Assembly: GCF_017591435.1 (NCBI RefSeq)
Contig: NC_059268.1
Location: forward strand, 6,151,184 to 6,215,183
Length of the DNA: 64,000 bases
Reading direction: 5' to 3'
Source of the DNA: Portunus trituberculatus
Taxonomy: Eukaryota > Arthropoda > Malacostraca > Decapoda > Portunidae
Under the pieces are notes generated by a model. It searched no databases. It saw only the letters and a program-made list of their open reading frames with translations, and was not told where the DNA came from. Of the stretch, positions 1-14,102 are shown one piece after another (position 1 is the first letter of the stretch; each line of letters begins with the position of its first letter). The translations under genes and the position numbers were made by a program.

Positions 1-63
1 TCGTTTTCTTTACTTTGTCTCATTGCAGTTTGTTTAGTTTGTAAGGACTATATGATTTTGATG

Positions 64-66
<3 letters not shown>

Positions 67-119
<53 letters not shown>
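67..119. repeat. (TC)n microsatellite
   Basis: About 26 pure TC units. Confidence 0.97.
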
Positions 120-123
<4 letters not shown>

Positions 124-179
124 TCAGTGTTGGTTTCAGTTTATTTTTTGTCATTCTCGTTTGGAATCTTATGTTATGT

Positions 180-340
180 CATTTTTCATTCTTCCCTTCT
201 TCCTCTTCCTCCTCCTTGTCTTCCTCTTCCCCCCTGTTTTTGTTTTTTCCTGTTCCTCCAACTACATCACCTCCACTAACACCACCATGTTTTCCTCCTC
301 CTCCTTCTCCTCCTCCTCCTCCTCCTCTTATTTCACCAGT
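180..340. repeat. Polypyrimidine low-complexity DNA with (TCC)n
   Basis: Nearly pure C/T on the + strand with TCC runs at 295-327. Open frames here are composition artefacts. Confidence 0.85.
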
Positions 341-699
341 ACTACCGTCACCATTTCCCATTCATCGTCATCCTCATACACGAAGCGGCAATAGTTCTTT
401 TCACAATGGCGTTCTTTGTGTCATGCACGGATTCCACTGCTACGTGTATATTCCGAGTGTAAGACGCGTATCCTCTGGTTCAAAGCAAGAGGAGAGAGAC
501 AGACAGAGAAAGAGAAAGAGATAAATCGGAAAAAAAAAGAATAAATAAATCGTCTGCATTTCAGAAATATGTTAAGCGCGAGAGGCCAAAGGGAGGCAAA
601 AATATATCATAGTTTGCCCCGAGGAGATGCTTCGAAAATCCTCAGTATTGCTAGTGCCATGGGGCGTTCGTGTTTGTCCTGGGGGTCTCGACGGGGTTG

Positions 700-1345
700 C
701 CTGGGCTGTGTGAGGGAGGGAAGAGAAGGGAAGGGAAGGCCGAGGGAGGAACAGGTGAAAAGAAAGGAAAAGGTGGATGCCTGGGGAATAGGAGAAGGTT
801 GTGCATGAGGACGAGGGAGTGAAAGGCAGAGGAATGTTGGTGATAGAGCAAGAAAGAAGCAGAACGAAGAGGGTGTTAGAGGAGAGAGGTAAAGAGAATA
901 ACAGATGAAAAGAATGGAAGGAAGAGGAATAAGAGGAGAATTGGTGATATGTAAAGAAAGAAAGAGACAAGTTAGATGTTGAAGGAGGACGGTAAAGGGA
1001 ATAACAGATGAAGGAAAAGGAAGAAGGCGAAGTGAAATAGAACTGTCGAGCACAAGGGAAAAGAGAAAACGGATAGGAGGTTGAAAAGGAACAAGAGGCG
1101 AAGGAATACATAAGAAAAGAGGACACTGGAAAAAGGAAAAAGGGGGAAGAGAAGGAAGAGAAGGAAAAGGTAGTGGAAACGAAAATAGAATAAAGAAAAT
1201 ACTAAAAGAGTAGAAAATACGTTTGCTAATAAAATGGAAAATAAAACTGATAGAAAGAAAGTCGTTGAACAGTTGGAAAAAGGAAATGTTCGAGGTGGAA
1301 ATAATGGAAAAGGAAAACGAAGGGAGAAGGAGAAGCAATAGTAGT
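700..1345. repeat. Long purine-rich (A/G) + strand
   Basis: About 650 bp are dominated by GGAAG, GAGA and AAAAGG words with few pyrimidines. Open frames on the minus strand here (Ser/Phe/Leu-only) are artefacts. No gene is seen. Confidence 0.85.
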
Positions 1346-1982
1346 TGTAGTCGTATTATAACTCTTGTACGTACTTGTCACTTATATTGTTCGCACACAA
1401 ACTTCTTTTTCCCGAGTCTCCCAATGGAAATCTTTACTAAATTGCCGAGACACAAACTATTCGGTCACATCATTCATAAACCTCTACTGAAACGTACAAA
1501 CTTAGGAAAGATAAATAAGTAAATAAGAAAAATAAGGGACCCGTTTTTCTATAACCTTCATATGTGCAAAGTAAAAGAAGAGAAAGAAAAGAGGAAAAAA
1601 ACAACAAGGAAGATGTCGCCTCGCTTCCACACCAGGCAGGAAAGACAAGACACAACGCTGATCGGGAAAAAATAAACACGGGGTGGAAAAAAGAGGGAAA
1701 AAAGTACACCACAACGGAAGAAAAAGAAATAGAAACCTTCCAAGAGAGAGAGAGAGACTTCGTTCCAGCGCGTTACCCTCGCCTCACTAAGTCTCTCGCA
1801 GCTCCTCTTGTTCCTTCTCGCCCCTTCAAGAGTCAAAGTTACTCCCGGGAAAAAGGAGCGGGACCCATCTTGAGGCTGCTGCTTGACTTAGCCCATCAAT
1901 CTGCAGGTAATGAGGAAGGGAGGGAGAGAAAAGAACCCCGATATGAGGCGGTGAGTGCTCCAAAGACAAACACAATAAGCAT

Positions 1983-1983
<1 letters not shown>

Positions 1984-2061
<78 letters not shown>
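1984..2061. repeat. (GT)n microsatellite
   Basis: About 39 pure GT units. Confidence 0.98.
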
Positions 2062-2065
<4 letters not shown>

Positions 2066-2535
2066 CATTCTGGTCGCTCTCTCTTTTTTGTGACCGAAAT
2101 CAGCTTTTGATCAGTTCAAATCTCTATATTTTTCACACAATTTTCTACCGATGTAACTCACAATGCAGTAAAACTCGTAAATATAAAAGAAAATGGAACA
2201 AATTCTGTACACAGGAGATGGAGCGAGAGAGAGAAAGTGAACCCAGATGAGAGAAGAAGACTTGAAAGCAGATTAGAGCCTGGACCCACCGGCAGACCGA
2301 GCAAGATTGAAATAAAAGACCAAAGTTACGAAGGAAGGTTCACCCAGCGGCGGCACTCGCAAACCCTGCAAGACCCCGACCGACCTGACCAACCGCGATT
2401 CATTACATCCAGACGTCTTCGGTGTGACTCTGCAACCTGAGAGACGCGCAACACAAGACCTGCAGTTGAAAATATCTTTATGGAAGGCGAGTTTGGAGCA
2501 GAAGCCGAAACCTTTCTCTTATATATCGATACTAC

Positions 2536-2581
<46 letters not shown>

Positions 2582-3053
2582 CGCATCCTCTGCCTCACGG
2601 TTAATTAAAAAAAATTGTACCTGCCATATAATTTCCATGAACTATTCCATGCAATTTACTTTATAGTGATGTGAAGTTTGTTTTTACGATATCACAGGAA
2701 CAAACAATGACACGAAAAGTGGAACAAACTTGAGGAAGGAATGTTTTGTGGTGTAACAGTGGCCAGGTGACATTGGGGGTAAAGTTGCCAAAGAGACTAA
2801 TGTTCTTTCTCTTTATACTCGTGTTGTGCACAGTTTCATATTGTGAGGAAACAACTTATATGAATGACGGATGTACACTTACTATGCACCCATATTGTAC
2901 ATTATCTTCCATCAACATTTGGGGAAGAATAAAAGGCTATTTTTTTCGTCACTATTCATCTTACGCAGACTATTTCATTAAACACCAGATAAGATCTGGC
3001 TTGCCTAATTAAGGCAACTGTCACTGTACTCAAACACACACGCCACTCAGGCA
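2062..3053. other. Unannotated stretch with one (GA)n tract
   Basis: GA20 lies at 2539-2578. The rest is of mixed composition without recognisable genes or repeats. Confidence 0.6.
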
Positions 3054-3270
3054 CCAGGACAGTGCCTAACTTAATCTAACCTAACCTAACCTACCCTACC
3101 CAACCCTACCGTAACCTAACCTAACCAAGAGAGTGCCTTACTTAACCTACTCTACCCTACCCTACCCTAACCTAACCTTACCTAACCTAACCTAACCAAG
3201 AGAGTGCCTTACTTAACCTAACATACCCTACCCTACTCTAACCTTACCTAACTTAACCTAACCTAACTCC
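3054..3270. repeat. Telomere-like CCTAA repeats in a 71-bp higher-order unit
   Basis: CCTAA/CCTAC pentamers, the complement of the arthropod TTAGG telomere unit, fill each copy. A non-telomeric spacer (CCAAGAGAGTGCC or CCAGGACAGTGCC) recurs at 3054, 3125 and 3196, exactly 71 bp apart. About three units end near 3266. Confidence 0.9.
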
Positions 3271-4005
3271 AATGATTTCACAGGCGATGCGAGGAGATGA
3301 ATGCCCTTTTTGACATCGACGATCTGCAGACGCGGGTGGGAATGTATACATGAATACCAACAAAGGTCAGGTTTACGCAGAGAGAAAAGCGTGACATGTG
3401 ACCTTTACTGGACGGCGGCACCACTTGTTGCTTGACTTAAAGTTTGTGTCCTCGAGGCACCGTCACAGTCCCTGCCTCCCCAGTCCCCAACCCGGCTCCA
3501 GCCCCGCCCCTCCCCCACCATGCATCCACAGGTCCCTGGCTCGTGATATCCCCACCAGTTCCCCGTCCCCGTGCCGTCGCCGCCTCAAGTGTCCTCTGCT
3601 CCATGATCTCTCCTCCTCTTGTGAATCCCGCTGCTCCTCTCGCTCCATCACTCCTACGCCATGTCTCGCTCTTCTAGTCCACGGCCTGGTGAGGAAGATG
3701 CTGCTTAAATCTCGTGTTTTTGTATGTAGAGAGCGAAAAGAGAGCCGTCACTCACACGTGCCACTGCTCTCCACCTCACCCACCCCTCGCACCGCACATA
3801 GATCGCTGTCATGTTTCTTTCTATCTTTTTTTTTTACCACCATTCGTTTTCTACACATGTGGTGTCAGGGAGCGAAATGGCAAAACAAAGGTATGCAATT
3901 TTGTGAAAAGGAAAAAATGAAAGTGTAAAAGTGAAAGCTTCGAAGAAATACGTATATGAAATGCCTGACAAAAATGGTACCCGTGCACACATTCCCTTCA
4001 CCCTC

Positions 4006-4008
<3 letters not shown>
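3271..4008. other. C-rich unannotated stretch
   Basis: 3440-3700 is C/T-rich (CCCC-AG-TCC style) and yields long but low-complexity open frames, rejected as genes. No other feature is seen. Confidence 0.6.

Positions 4009-4072
<64 letters not shown>
4009..4072. repeat. (CT)n microsatellite
   Basis: About 32 pure CT units. Confidence 0.97.
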
Positions 4073-4077
<5 letters not shown>

Positions 4078-4120
4078 GTAATCACTAGAAACTCCTTTTT
4101 TTTACTTTTTTCATTTTTTT

Positions 4121-4332
4121 TATTTTTACCGTGTGGACTTTTCACGGGAATTTCTGAGCTAAAGGGGATACTTTTTAGGGTACCTCTTATCTCGAAGCCC
4201 ACCCGCTAGGAAACCGTTGCCCCGAGTGAGGAAGCCCAACCTACACTCGGACCGTGGACAGGATTGGAACCCGTGCGCTTGGAGACCCCTCGGACCCCAA
4301 AGCACGCATGGTTCCACTTTACCACGGCGGCC
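4121..4332 (-). mobile_element. tRNA-derived SINE, copy 1 of family A
   Basis: On the minus strand the head reads GCCGCCGTGGTAAAGTGGAA (A-box-like), then a B box GGGTTCCAATCC (complement of 4261-4272) with one change from GGTTCGANTCC. A body with CCCGAGTGTAGGTTGGGC-type sequence follows to a T/A-rich end near 4121. The same sequence recurs at 36248-36443. Confidence 0.82.
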
Positions 4333-4972
4333 ACTCTAACCGCACTCCACCGGCATCCTCCATCACCATTCAAACTAATTCCCTCGACAGACTACCGTGC
4401 CTAAGTCATTCATTCTTATAGGTGACGGAAAATTACCATCACTTCATCAGTTTAACTTCTCATCTTACAAACCGTCCATTTCACGTTTCTGCTCTTCTTC
4501 ATATCCTTTTCCCTTTTCTTTAGTGTGATCAATAAAGCATGAATGAAGTTAGATTAATGAAGACAGTTTATCGATTGATTACAAATATGCACTGTAAATT
4601 AATGAAAAGGTTGATATAGAAAAGTCAGAAGTGAAAACAGAGAAAGAGGGACGAACGAGGGACGAACACTCTCTTACAAACTAACGTAAGTAGAAAACAC
4701 ATTAAGAAAACGATAAGGAGCACAAAATTCTTTAACTTTATCAAATTACTGGCGACACTGCATTCCTCTCTCGCCTGTTGTTATATTTAGCGCCAAGAAT
4801 CGTTCGTAAATGTTCCCTTAATTTATTCACAACTTCGCCGTGTGCTTCCTCTTGCTTGCACACTTGTTCAACATTTCGAGAGTTGCGTTCAAGACATTAT
4901 TCCTTCACCAATACAAACATGAATCTTGCCGGTCTTAAAGATAGTAAGATTGCGAGCCCCATTAACTCTCTC

Positions 4973-5005
<33 letters not shown>

Positions 5006-5373
5006 TCTCCTTCCCAGTCCTCCGCCACGCCAGCCTCCGCCACACACACACAGTCGCGCCCCACCGACCACAGCTCTCTCTCTCTTTCGTGTGTTATGGA
5101 AAAAATGAACGCTCCCTTCCCCCGTTTCACCGATAATTGGGGCCTAACGCTATCATATTACCGCCTCCCTCCTCTTCTTCCTTCTCCTCCAGCCTCTCCC
5201 TCTGTAGTCCATCCTAAACCCTCCTTCCCTCGCTGTTCTTCCCTCCCGTTTCTCCTTCTCTCTTCCTCTTTTCCCTCCTTTTCTCGCTGCCTCATTCTCT
5301 ATTATCACCCCTCATCATCTCCCCTCACACACCACTTTCTTCTTGAGCATGTCTAACGCTCCATCTCTCTCTT

Positions 5374-5416
<43 letters not shown>

Positions 5417-5936
5417 CATTTTCTGCAGTATTCCTTCAAATCGATTCCTTACTTCGCTGTACTTCTTCGATTTCAACGATTCCATATTTGTTTAACTTGT
5501 CCTCTGCTACTCTCGGTGCTATTTCTGTCCTCCTCGTACGATCCCTCTCCCTCTCTCTTTTATTCTTCATGCGTGCTTCTTTCTTTCATTCCTTCGCTCT
5601 GTATCACCTCCACGCCGCTCTTTCGCCTCTTCGCCTCTCCCTCAGGCCTCCCCCAGCAGCTGCCAGTCAGTCAAGTGGGAAAGTCCGTTTCCCCCTTCCT
5701 ATATACCTCCTGTTAAGAATGCCCCGGTGACCAATACTGACCAATGGCGCTATCGCTCTTCCACACACCCAAGAGCAGCTGTGGTGGAAGGAAAGTTTAC
5801 GGTTATTATTATGATGAGTTGCTTCCCTGAGGTGGAATAGATGCTAGATGCTGTGTGCCGCCAACTTGCCTGTGTGTGTTTTATTTTAAGTGTGTGTGTG
5901 TGGGGGGGGAAGACATGAAATTCTCCAGTAGGAAAC
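4333..5936. other. Unannotated stretch with CT tracts
   Basis: CT tracts lie at 4966-5009 and 5375-5414, with C/T-rich sequence at 5160-5345 and 5540-5700. Nothing recognisable is coding. Confidence 0.6.
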
Positions 5937-8136
<2,200 letters not shown>

Positions 8137-8345
8137 CCAGGGATTCTCAACCTTTTTATCGTTAAGAACACCCTGAGTTATAAGACCATGTACCCGAATC
8201 CCCAGTATTATCACATGGAACATGGAACTCAATATGCATGGTACTGCAAAGGATTTTATTAGATCAGCCATCTAAGTACCCCTGGAAATCTTCTTATGAA
8301 CCCCCTCGGGTTTCGTGCTATCAGGATGGCCACTGTCCATGAGCA
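8137..8345. mobile_element. hAT-like element, left end and body (copy 1)
   Basis: It begins CAGGGATTCTCAACCTTTTT directly after CTCTAGAC, a typical hAT nTCTAGAn target. It shares GAGTTATAAGACCAT, TACCCGAA-CCCCAGTA, CTGCAAAGGAT and ATCAGCCATCT with the element at 12067. The right inverted repeat is missing or rearranged after GGTTTCGTGC. Confidence 0.7.
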
Positions 8346-9339
8346 GATATCATTAGGTCTCTATGATGCTGAAGACGTCAATGCAGAACGGTTTGGTTGG
8401 CAATAGACAATTTCATTTTCAGACTTTGATTTCTGAGTTATGAAAATAAACTCATTTACGGGGCTTCAAATGTTCATAGTGTCTTGTAGTCTACTTACTA
8501 ACCTAGAAGGAAAGAAAATATCATACTAACTTCGAGTTATCAATTGAGAAACTTTTTTTTCTATGAATAGAGCTAGATGGTATATAAAAAACACACAATG
8601 CATAGTTATAACCTAACTCTACTATTATAGCGTTTTTGTCGTAGATACATGTTTAAAATACTTAACCTATCTTGATATCTCCTTATATGACAGAAGAATA
8701 TCCAAAAATATACGATATGCAGTTGACCATGTTTTCTGTGAAATATTACGATATCTGTTGAATCTGGCAACTTCAACGGGAGTTTGGGTCCTCTCCTAGT
8801 GTTTCCTTATATTTGAAACATTGATATTTACACGTCATTGTGATCAGGGAAATAAAGGAAACTAAGTTTGCTTTTTCTAAGAGCATAAAATAGAAAAAAT
8901 TATGTCTACAGGTGGCAGTTTATGTATAAGACAAGCAAACCTGTGTGCACTCATCCACTCTATCCAGAAGCTTAACTAATTTTCAAAAGTTCCCCAATAG
9001 TTACACAACTACCATTGGTCTACTGTTTCTATCCAGTTATCTACAAACACGTACACATTCACGGCAGCAACATGCAAAGTACACTAAATACTCCGGAGCA
9101 AAGCTGCCTCACCTTGTTTCATTAATCAGCTAACTCTTGCACACTTTCAGACCAAAGCTATTTTTCATTTACCATCGACGATTTTATATTCGAATCAAAA
9201 TTTAAACGACGATTGAGAACTTTCGGCCTAAAGTTGTTGAGGGCCGTGACGGCCTTGGGCGCCGCACGGGGGAAGGAGGTGGCTGTTGGGTCCGGCCTGG
9301 GGCCCAAGGCAGGAACTGGCTGCAGGTCCTTCTTTTCCT
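8346..9339. other. Unannotated stretch before the satellite
   Basis: AT-rich to about 9230, then GC-rich (GGCCGTGACGGCC, GGGCGCCGCACGGG) leading into the satellite block. No gene is recognised. Confidence 0.5.
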
Positions 9340-10628
9340 TGGTGGCCTCAAGCTTCACTACTAGTCGTCCACTTGCAGCGCCTCACACTAGGCAAGGGTC
9401 GCCATAAGCAAGAGATCAATGTCTACCACTCACCAGATGGTGCCGTGAGGGGCCCTAAAGGGGTGATAAGGGCTCCTTGCATAGAGTCTGGTGGTGAGTG
9501 GTGTGTACGGGTCCCTGCTTATAATGACACCGGGCTGAACAACTCGCCATGAACGAGGGCACGCTGTGCGCCATGAGCCAGGCACTGACAGTACCAGTGG
9601 TCCTTTACGTTAGGTTAGGTTAGGTTAGGTTAGGTAAAAAGGACTCACTTCATGACAGTGTTTGGGGAGTGGTGTGTGGCGGGTCATTGCTCATGGCGAC
9701 CCGTGTGAGGCATTGCAAGGTTGCATCGTCACTGCTCTCATAACCACGGGACTGGGGTTGACCCTTTCGGGTGAAAAGTTTCGTCCCAGTACCTGTGTAG
9801 GTAATAATACTTTGAATCGTTTCGCCATCGCCATCGCCGCATCGTTAGCCTCGATAAACGGATCGTTATCCTCGACAAACACATCTTTACCGTGGACACT
9901 GGAATCGCAACCTGTCGTGGAATCCCATTGTTAACGTGGACTCATTTTCCTTTGCGGCTTCAAGCTCACTGGTTGTCGTCAACTTGCAGCGCCTCACACT
10001 AGGCAAGGGGTCGCCTTAAGCAGTCTGCCGTGTCTACCGTCCACCAGATGATGCCGTGAGGGGCCTTTAAGGGGTGATAAGGGCTCCTTGCATAGAGTCT
10101 GGTGGTGAGTGGTGTGTACGGGACCTCTGCTTATAATGACACCGTGCTGAACAACTCGCCATGAACGAGGGCACGCTGTGCGCCATGCACCAGGCACTGA
10201 CAATACCAGTGGTCCTTTACGGGGTGAAAAGGACTCACTGACAGTGTTTGGGGAGTGGTGTGTGGCGGGTCATTGCTCATGGCTACCCGTGTGAGGCGCA
10301 GTAAGGTGGCAGCGTCACTCTCCTCGCACTCAAGGGTCTGGGGTGAATCCTTACGGGGTGAAAGGGTTCGTCTCAGTACCTGTGTAGGCAAGTGAAGTTC
10401 AATTGCGTCGCAGTGAGGTGGCAGCGCCACTCTCCTCGCACTTAAGGGTGTAGGGTGGACCCTTACGGGGTGAAAGGGTTCGTCCCAGTACCGGTGTAAG
10501 CAAGTGAACTTCAATTGCGGCGCAGGAAGGTGGCAGCGTCACTCTACTCGCACCCAAGGGTCTGGGGTGGGCCCTTACGGGGTGAAGGGGTTCGTCCCAG
10601 TACCTGTGTAGGCAAGTGGACTTCAATA
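9340..10628. repeat. Complex satellite: ~620-bp duplicated unit with embedded 112-bp tandem repeat
   Basis: A block with CAGCGCCTCACACTAGGCAA, AGGGCTCCTTGCATAGAGTC and AACTCGCCATGAACGAGGGC occurs at 9378-9603 and again at 9989-10216. After the second block, units starting at 10297, 10409 and 10521 repeat every 112 bp (GGTGGCAGCG-CACTC, TTACGGGGTGAA, CAGTACC-GTGTA). A diverged copy of that unit is at 9700-9800. Minus-strand open frames here are repeat artefacts, since 112 is not a multiple of 3. Confidence 0.9.
9607..9637. repeat. (TTAGG)n telomere-like insertion in the satellite
   Basis: Five GTTAG/TTAGG units follow CCTTTAC in the first satellite copy. At the same point in the second copy there is GGGGTGAAAAGG instead. 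Confidence 0.88.
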
Positions 10629-10880
10629 TTGTGTCGTGAAATCGCATCGTAAAAACTGGAACCGCATCGACATCGTGGAAACCCGCATCGTTACCGTGGA
10701 AATTGGAATTGTATCTTGATTGTGGAAACTCGCATTATTATCGTGGAAAATGGAAAGGCATCTCTGTCATGGAATGGCATTTTTATCTTGGAAACTCGGA
10801 GAGCTATCGAGGAATCTGAAATCACATCTTATCATACACACTGTTATCGTGGAAGCTCTCGTGATCGTCGTTCGTTTCGT
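10629..10880. repeat. Degenerate short repeat GCATCGTTATCGTGGAAAC
   Basis: About ten diverged units of roughly 20-25 bp (CATCG-TA/C-CGTGGAAA-) follow the 112-bp array. A related set is at 9815-9935 in the first half of the satellite. Confidence 0.7.
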
Positions 10881-12066
10881 TATCTCTGAATTACTTAATT
10901 AGTCTTGGTATTATTCTTAGCCTCGGTAATAATAGTGATTTTGGTCATTTTTATCCTATCTCTTTTACTGTATTTTTTTCTCAGGGTATAGTTTAGTGTT
11001 CTTCAACTTTTTCTAAGTTCGTGTACCTTTTCGAGAAGCAAAGAGGACTATAAAAGAAATGTGTCAATATTTGTAATTTTTTCCTACTTTAAGACTAAAA
11101 ATCGATAGATAACATTATTGTATATCTACCTGAAGCTATAGTTTTACGGTCTTAAACAGTCGTTATACAGTGTAAAATGTACTATAACAAAATGCCACAT
11201 CTCAAACACATCAGGCCCGTGTTCCATCTGAGTATGATATATTACTATTGTGAATAAATCGTAATACTTTGATTAATGTCAATGGGAGAGGACCCAAACT
11301 GTCACATTTTCAGTGTTCGCAGGTTGGTTTAATTCAGGAGTGGGTCAGCATCGTCTCGCGGTACAGAGTAGTCGTCTCTAAACACTGTATTACGATGTAT
11401 CTATTGATTTACCATGCTTTTACTCCTTCCAGTATTTTTCTGTTCTTATTCTACCATGGTATTTCTTTATAGTTACTTGAGTTTATACGACTAACATCAT
11501 AATATAGAGCAAAACATAATTGTCTGGTGTACCAAGATCTTTCATTTCTAGAGACTTAAATACAGCACGGAACCTTAACACACATTTCACCTCGCTTCTG
11601 CACAGGTTAATTCTTCACAAGGAATGAGTAGAGCAATATTTGTTCGGTTTTCTTTATGAGAAAAAAGAAAATTAGCGGCCGAAACAGAAATAGTCCGAGG
11701 GTGTTTTCACCACCATGTTCCTAAGCTCTGTCTTGCCATAGCCTGAACATGGTATTCAGTTCAGTTCAGTTGATAGGCGGAAGTGTAGCCTGGATATCGG
11801 CACTTCCTGATGTGTTTTGGTTTGGGTTTTGTCTGGGTCTGTAGCTGTAATTAATTGTTATTTAAACTTCTTACTTTATGTTCTCTTATTTTCCAAAATT
11901 ATATATTTCTTTATTTTCTTCTATACTAGATTTTTCAAAAAGTAATTTTCCAATGAGGTGTTCTTCATTGTCTGGGTAAGGACGCTGCCACTTGGGTTGT
12001 TTGGAACTTTCATTGGTGTAGGCTGGGCAATGTAGGAGGAAATGTTTATGCCTTTAGACAATAGAT
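10881..12066. other. AT-rich stretch, nothing recognised
   Basis: No open frames above chance and no repeat identified. Confidence 0.5.
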
Positions 12067-12293
12067 CAGGAGTTCTCAACCTTTTTCTCGTAAGAACCCT
12101 CTGAGTTATAAGACCATCTACCCGAACCCCCAGTAATTTGACATAGAACAGAATGTTAATTTAGTGACTGACACTAACTCAATAGGCAAAGGTATTCTGC
12201 AAAGGATGTATCATTAAATCAGCCATCTCAGTACCCCTGAAAATCTTCTAGTGAACCCTTGGGGGTTCGCGAACCCCAGATTGAGAACTCCTT
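12067..12293. mobile_element. hAT-like MITE, complete (copy 2)
   Basis: The left end AGGAGTTCTCAACC and right end TTGAGAACTCCTT are inverted repeats, with GGGGTTCGCGAACCCC just inside the right end. Flanking octamers CAATAGAT and CCCTAGAC match 5/8. It is about 227 bp and non-coding. Confidence 0.8.
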
Positions 12294-12892
12294 CCCTAGA
12301 CGAACAGTATGTTTTCACTGATTTATGTACTACAAGTTATGAGATAAACATTGGTGGGTAGGAACAAAAAAGAAAGAACTCGTTGAAGCGATTACTGCAG
12401 CAAATGATAGTCTAAGGCAATACGTTTTGAGGTACAAGTTGAAAAGACCATACTGAATTGAACAATATAGACGCATGATTACCTTGAAAATAGTTTATAG
12501 TGCAGAATCTATTCTAGTAACATAACCTCCAGAATAAGTTGAAGTATTTTTTCCTTCCCCCTTTGACTCCTGTTCCCTTTCGCTCATTTCTCCCTCAATA
12601 ATTTCCCCTCCTCATCTCAATCCTTCTCTTTATCCATTAGTATCTTAACCACGCCTCCCCTTTACTCATCCTTCATTTTCCCCTCACGTAACCCCTCACA
12701 CCCCCTAACCTCTCTCTCCAACCTCTCCCTCGTCATTCTCTCAGCTCCCCAACTTAGTCCGTTCCTTTTTCGCGTGTTGCTCTCCCTCGGCCTGTGAACT
12801 TTAGACAAAAGGGTGTTGTTCCCTTGTTCTTAATTGGCGGCGTTAGAAATAATCCTTGCGTGGGTGAACTCTCGATTCTTCTCCGTAGCGAC

Positions 12893-12894
<2 letters not shown>
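12294..12894. other. Unannotated stretch, C/T-rich at 12550-12790
   Basis: No gene or repeat family is recognised. Confidence 0.5.

Positions 12895-12976
<82 letters not shown>
12895..12976. repeat. (GT)n microsatellite
   Basis: About 41 pure GT units. Confidence 0.98.
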
Positions 12977-12980
<4 letters not shown>

Positions 12981-13335
12981 ATTTAGATAGAGAAAGAGGG
13001 AGTGAGTCATTATTTTAAGTCTTGTGGCGTTACCTTCTGTGCTGTAAACCTATTTTAGATGCTCGTAGATGTCATAATAGAGAATAACTTGTTTAGTAAT
13101 CCTTTTGAGCTCTGTTTGATACGTCTTTCCTGAATTATTAATCACTTTGAGATATCTTAACTTGTCCAATTTAAACTCTATTTGAATTGCAAGACATAAT
13201 GATCAGTTTGATTTTTCCTTTGCAGATGTGTATCAATAAAGGTTTCATGCATTATATATGGTGATGTTAATTGTTTCGTTTCGCAGTGAGAGAGTTCAAT
13301 ATTCTCTCTCTTTTATTTTTTTTACAATTCAGAAC

Positions 13336-13336
<1 letters not shown>

Positions 13337-13373
<37 letters not shown>

Positions 13374-13395
13374 AACAGACAGACAGACAGACAAG
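13337..13395. repeat. (GA)n-(CAGA)n compound microsatellite
   Basis: GA16 passes into five or six CAGA units. Confidence 0.96.
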
Positions 13396-13463
13396 ACAAG
13401 CAAACACAATAGCACACTTGAGGCAGAAAAAAGGTCAACATATCATAAAAAATAATAAAATCC

Positions 13464-13464
<1 letters not shown>

Positions 13465-13508
<44 letters not shown>

Positions 13509-13518
13509 TGCGTGTGTG
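13465..13518. repeat. (GT)n microsatellite
   Basis: GT21 followed by GAGTGCGTGTGTG. Confidence 0.96.
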
Positions 13519-13814
13519 CCGTACTCGTCTATTAGCGTTAGTGTGGGTCGAGCAGGCTGGCAAGTGGGGCGTGGGGCGTGGTGCTGATCCTCCCTCCCTT
13601 CCTCGTAAGCTTTGAGGAAGGAAACAATGAGTATCACTTGATCCTTCCCAGCTGACAAATACTGCGGCGGAAACTGGGAGGAGAAAGGAAAAGGATGAGG
13701 AAGAGGAAGGGAGGGGGTGGTAGTAGTGGAAGAGAAGGAAGAAGAAGGAGAGAAAGGAATAATGTAGTGTTGAATAGAAAACGAGGATGAATCTGTGTGT
13801 TATCTTTCTCTTTT

Positions 13815-13890
13815 CTCCTCCTCCTCCTCCTCCTCCTCCTCCTCCTCCTCCTCCTCCTCCTCCTCCTCCTCCTCCTCCTCCTCTTCTTCT
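13815..13890. repeat. (CTC)n trinucleotide tract
   Basis: About 23 CTC units with TTC at the end. It follows a purine-rich region (13675-13760) rich in GGAAGA. Confidence 0.96.
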
Positions 13891-13948
13891 TTCATATTTA
13901 TTCATCTTTTTTCGTTGTTCTTATTTTGTCTTGCTCTACATGTATACG

Positions 13949-14102
<154 letters not shown>

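Noticed and set aside
607..1338. 243-codon minus-strand open frame rich in Phe, Leu, Ser
   Set aside because: Direct consequence of the purine-rich + strand; composition shows no protein-like variation.
3054..3270. A true chromosome end
   Set aside because: The CCTAA units are degenerate, only about 210 bp, and unique sequence lies on both sides.
3398..3928. 176-codon + strand open frame
   Set aside because: Low-complexity Ser/Pro/Arg sequence from C-rich DNA; no domain and no conserved-looking core.
10131..10647. Minus-strand open frames with repeated RYWDEP / CEESGAAT-like words
   Set aside because: They come from the 112-bp satellite unit, which changes frame every copy; no start, domain or splice context.
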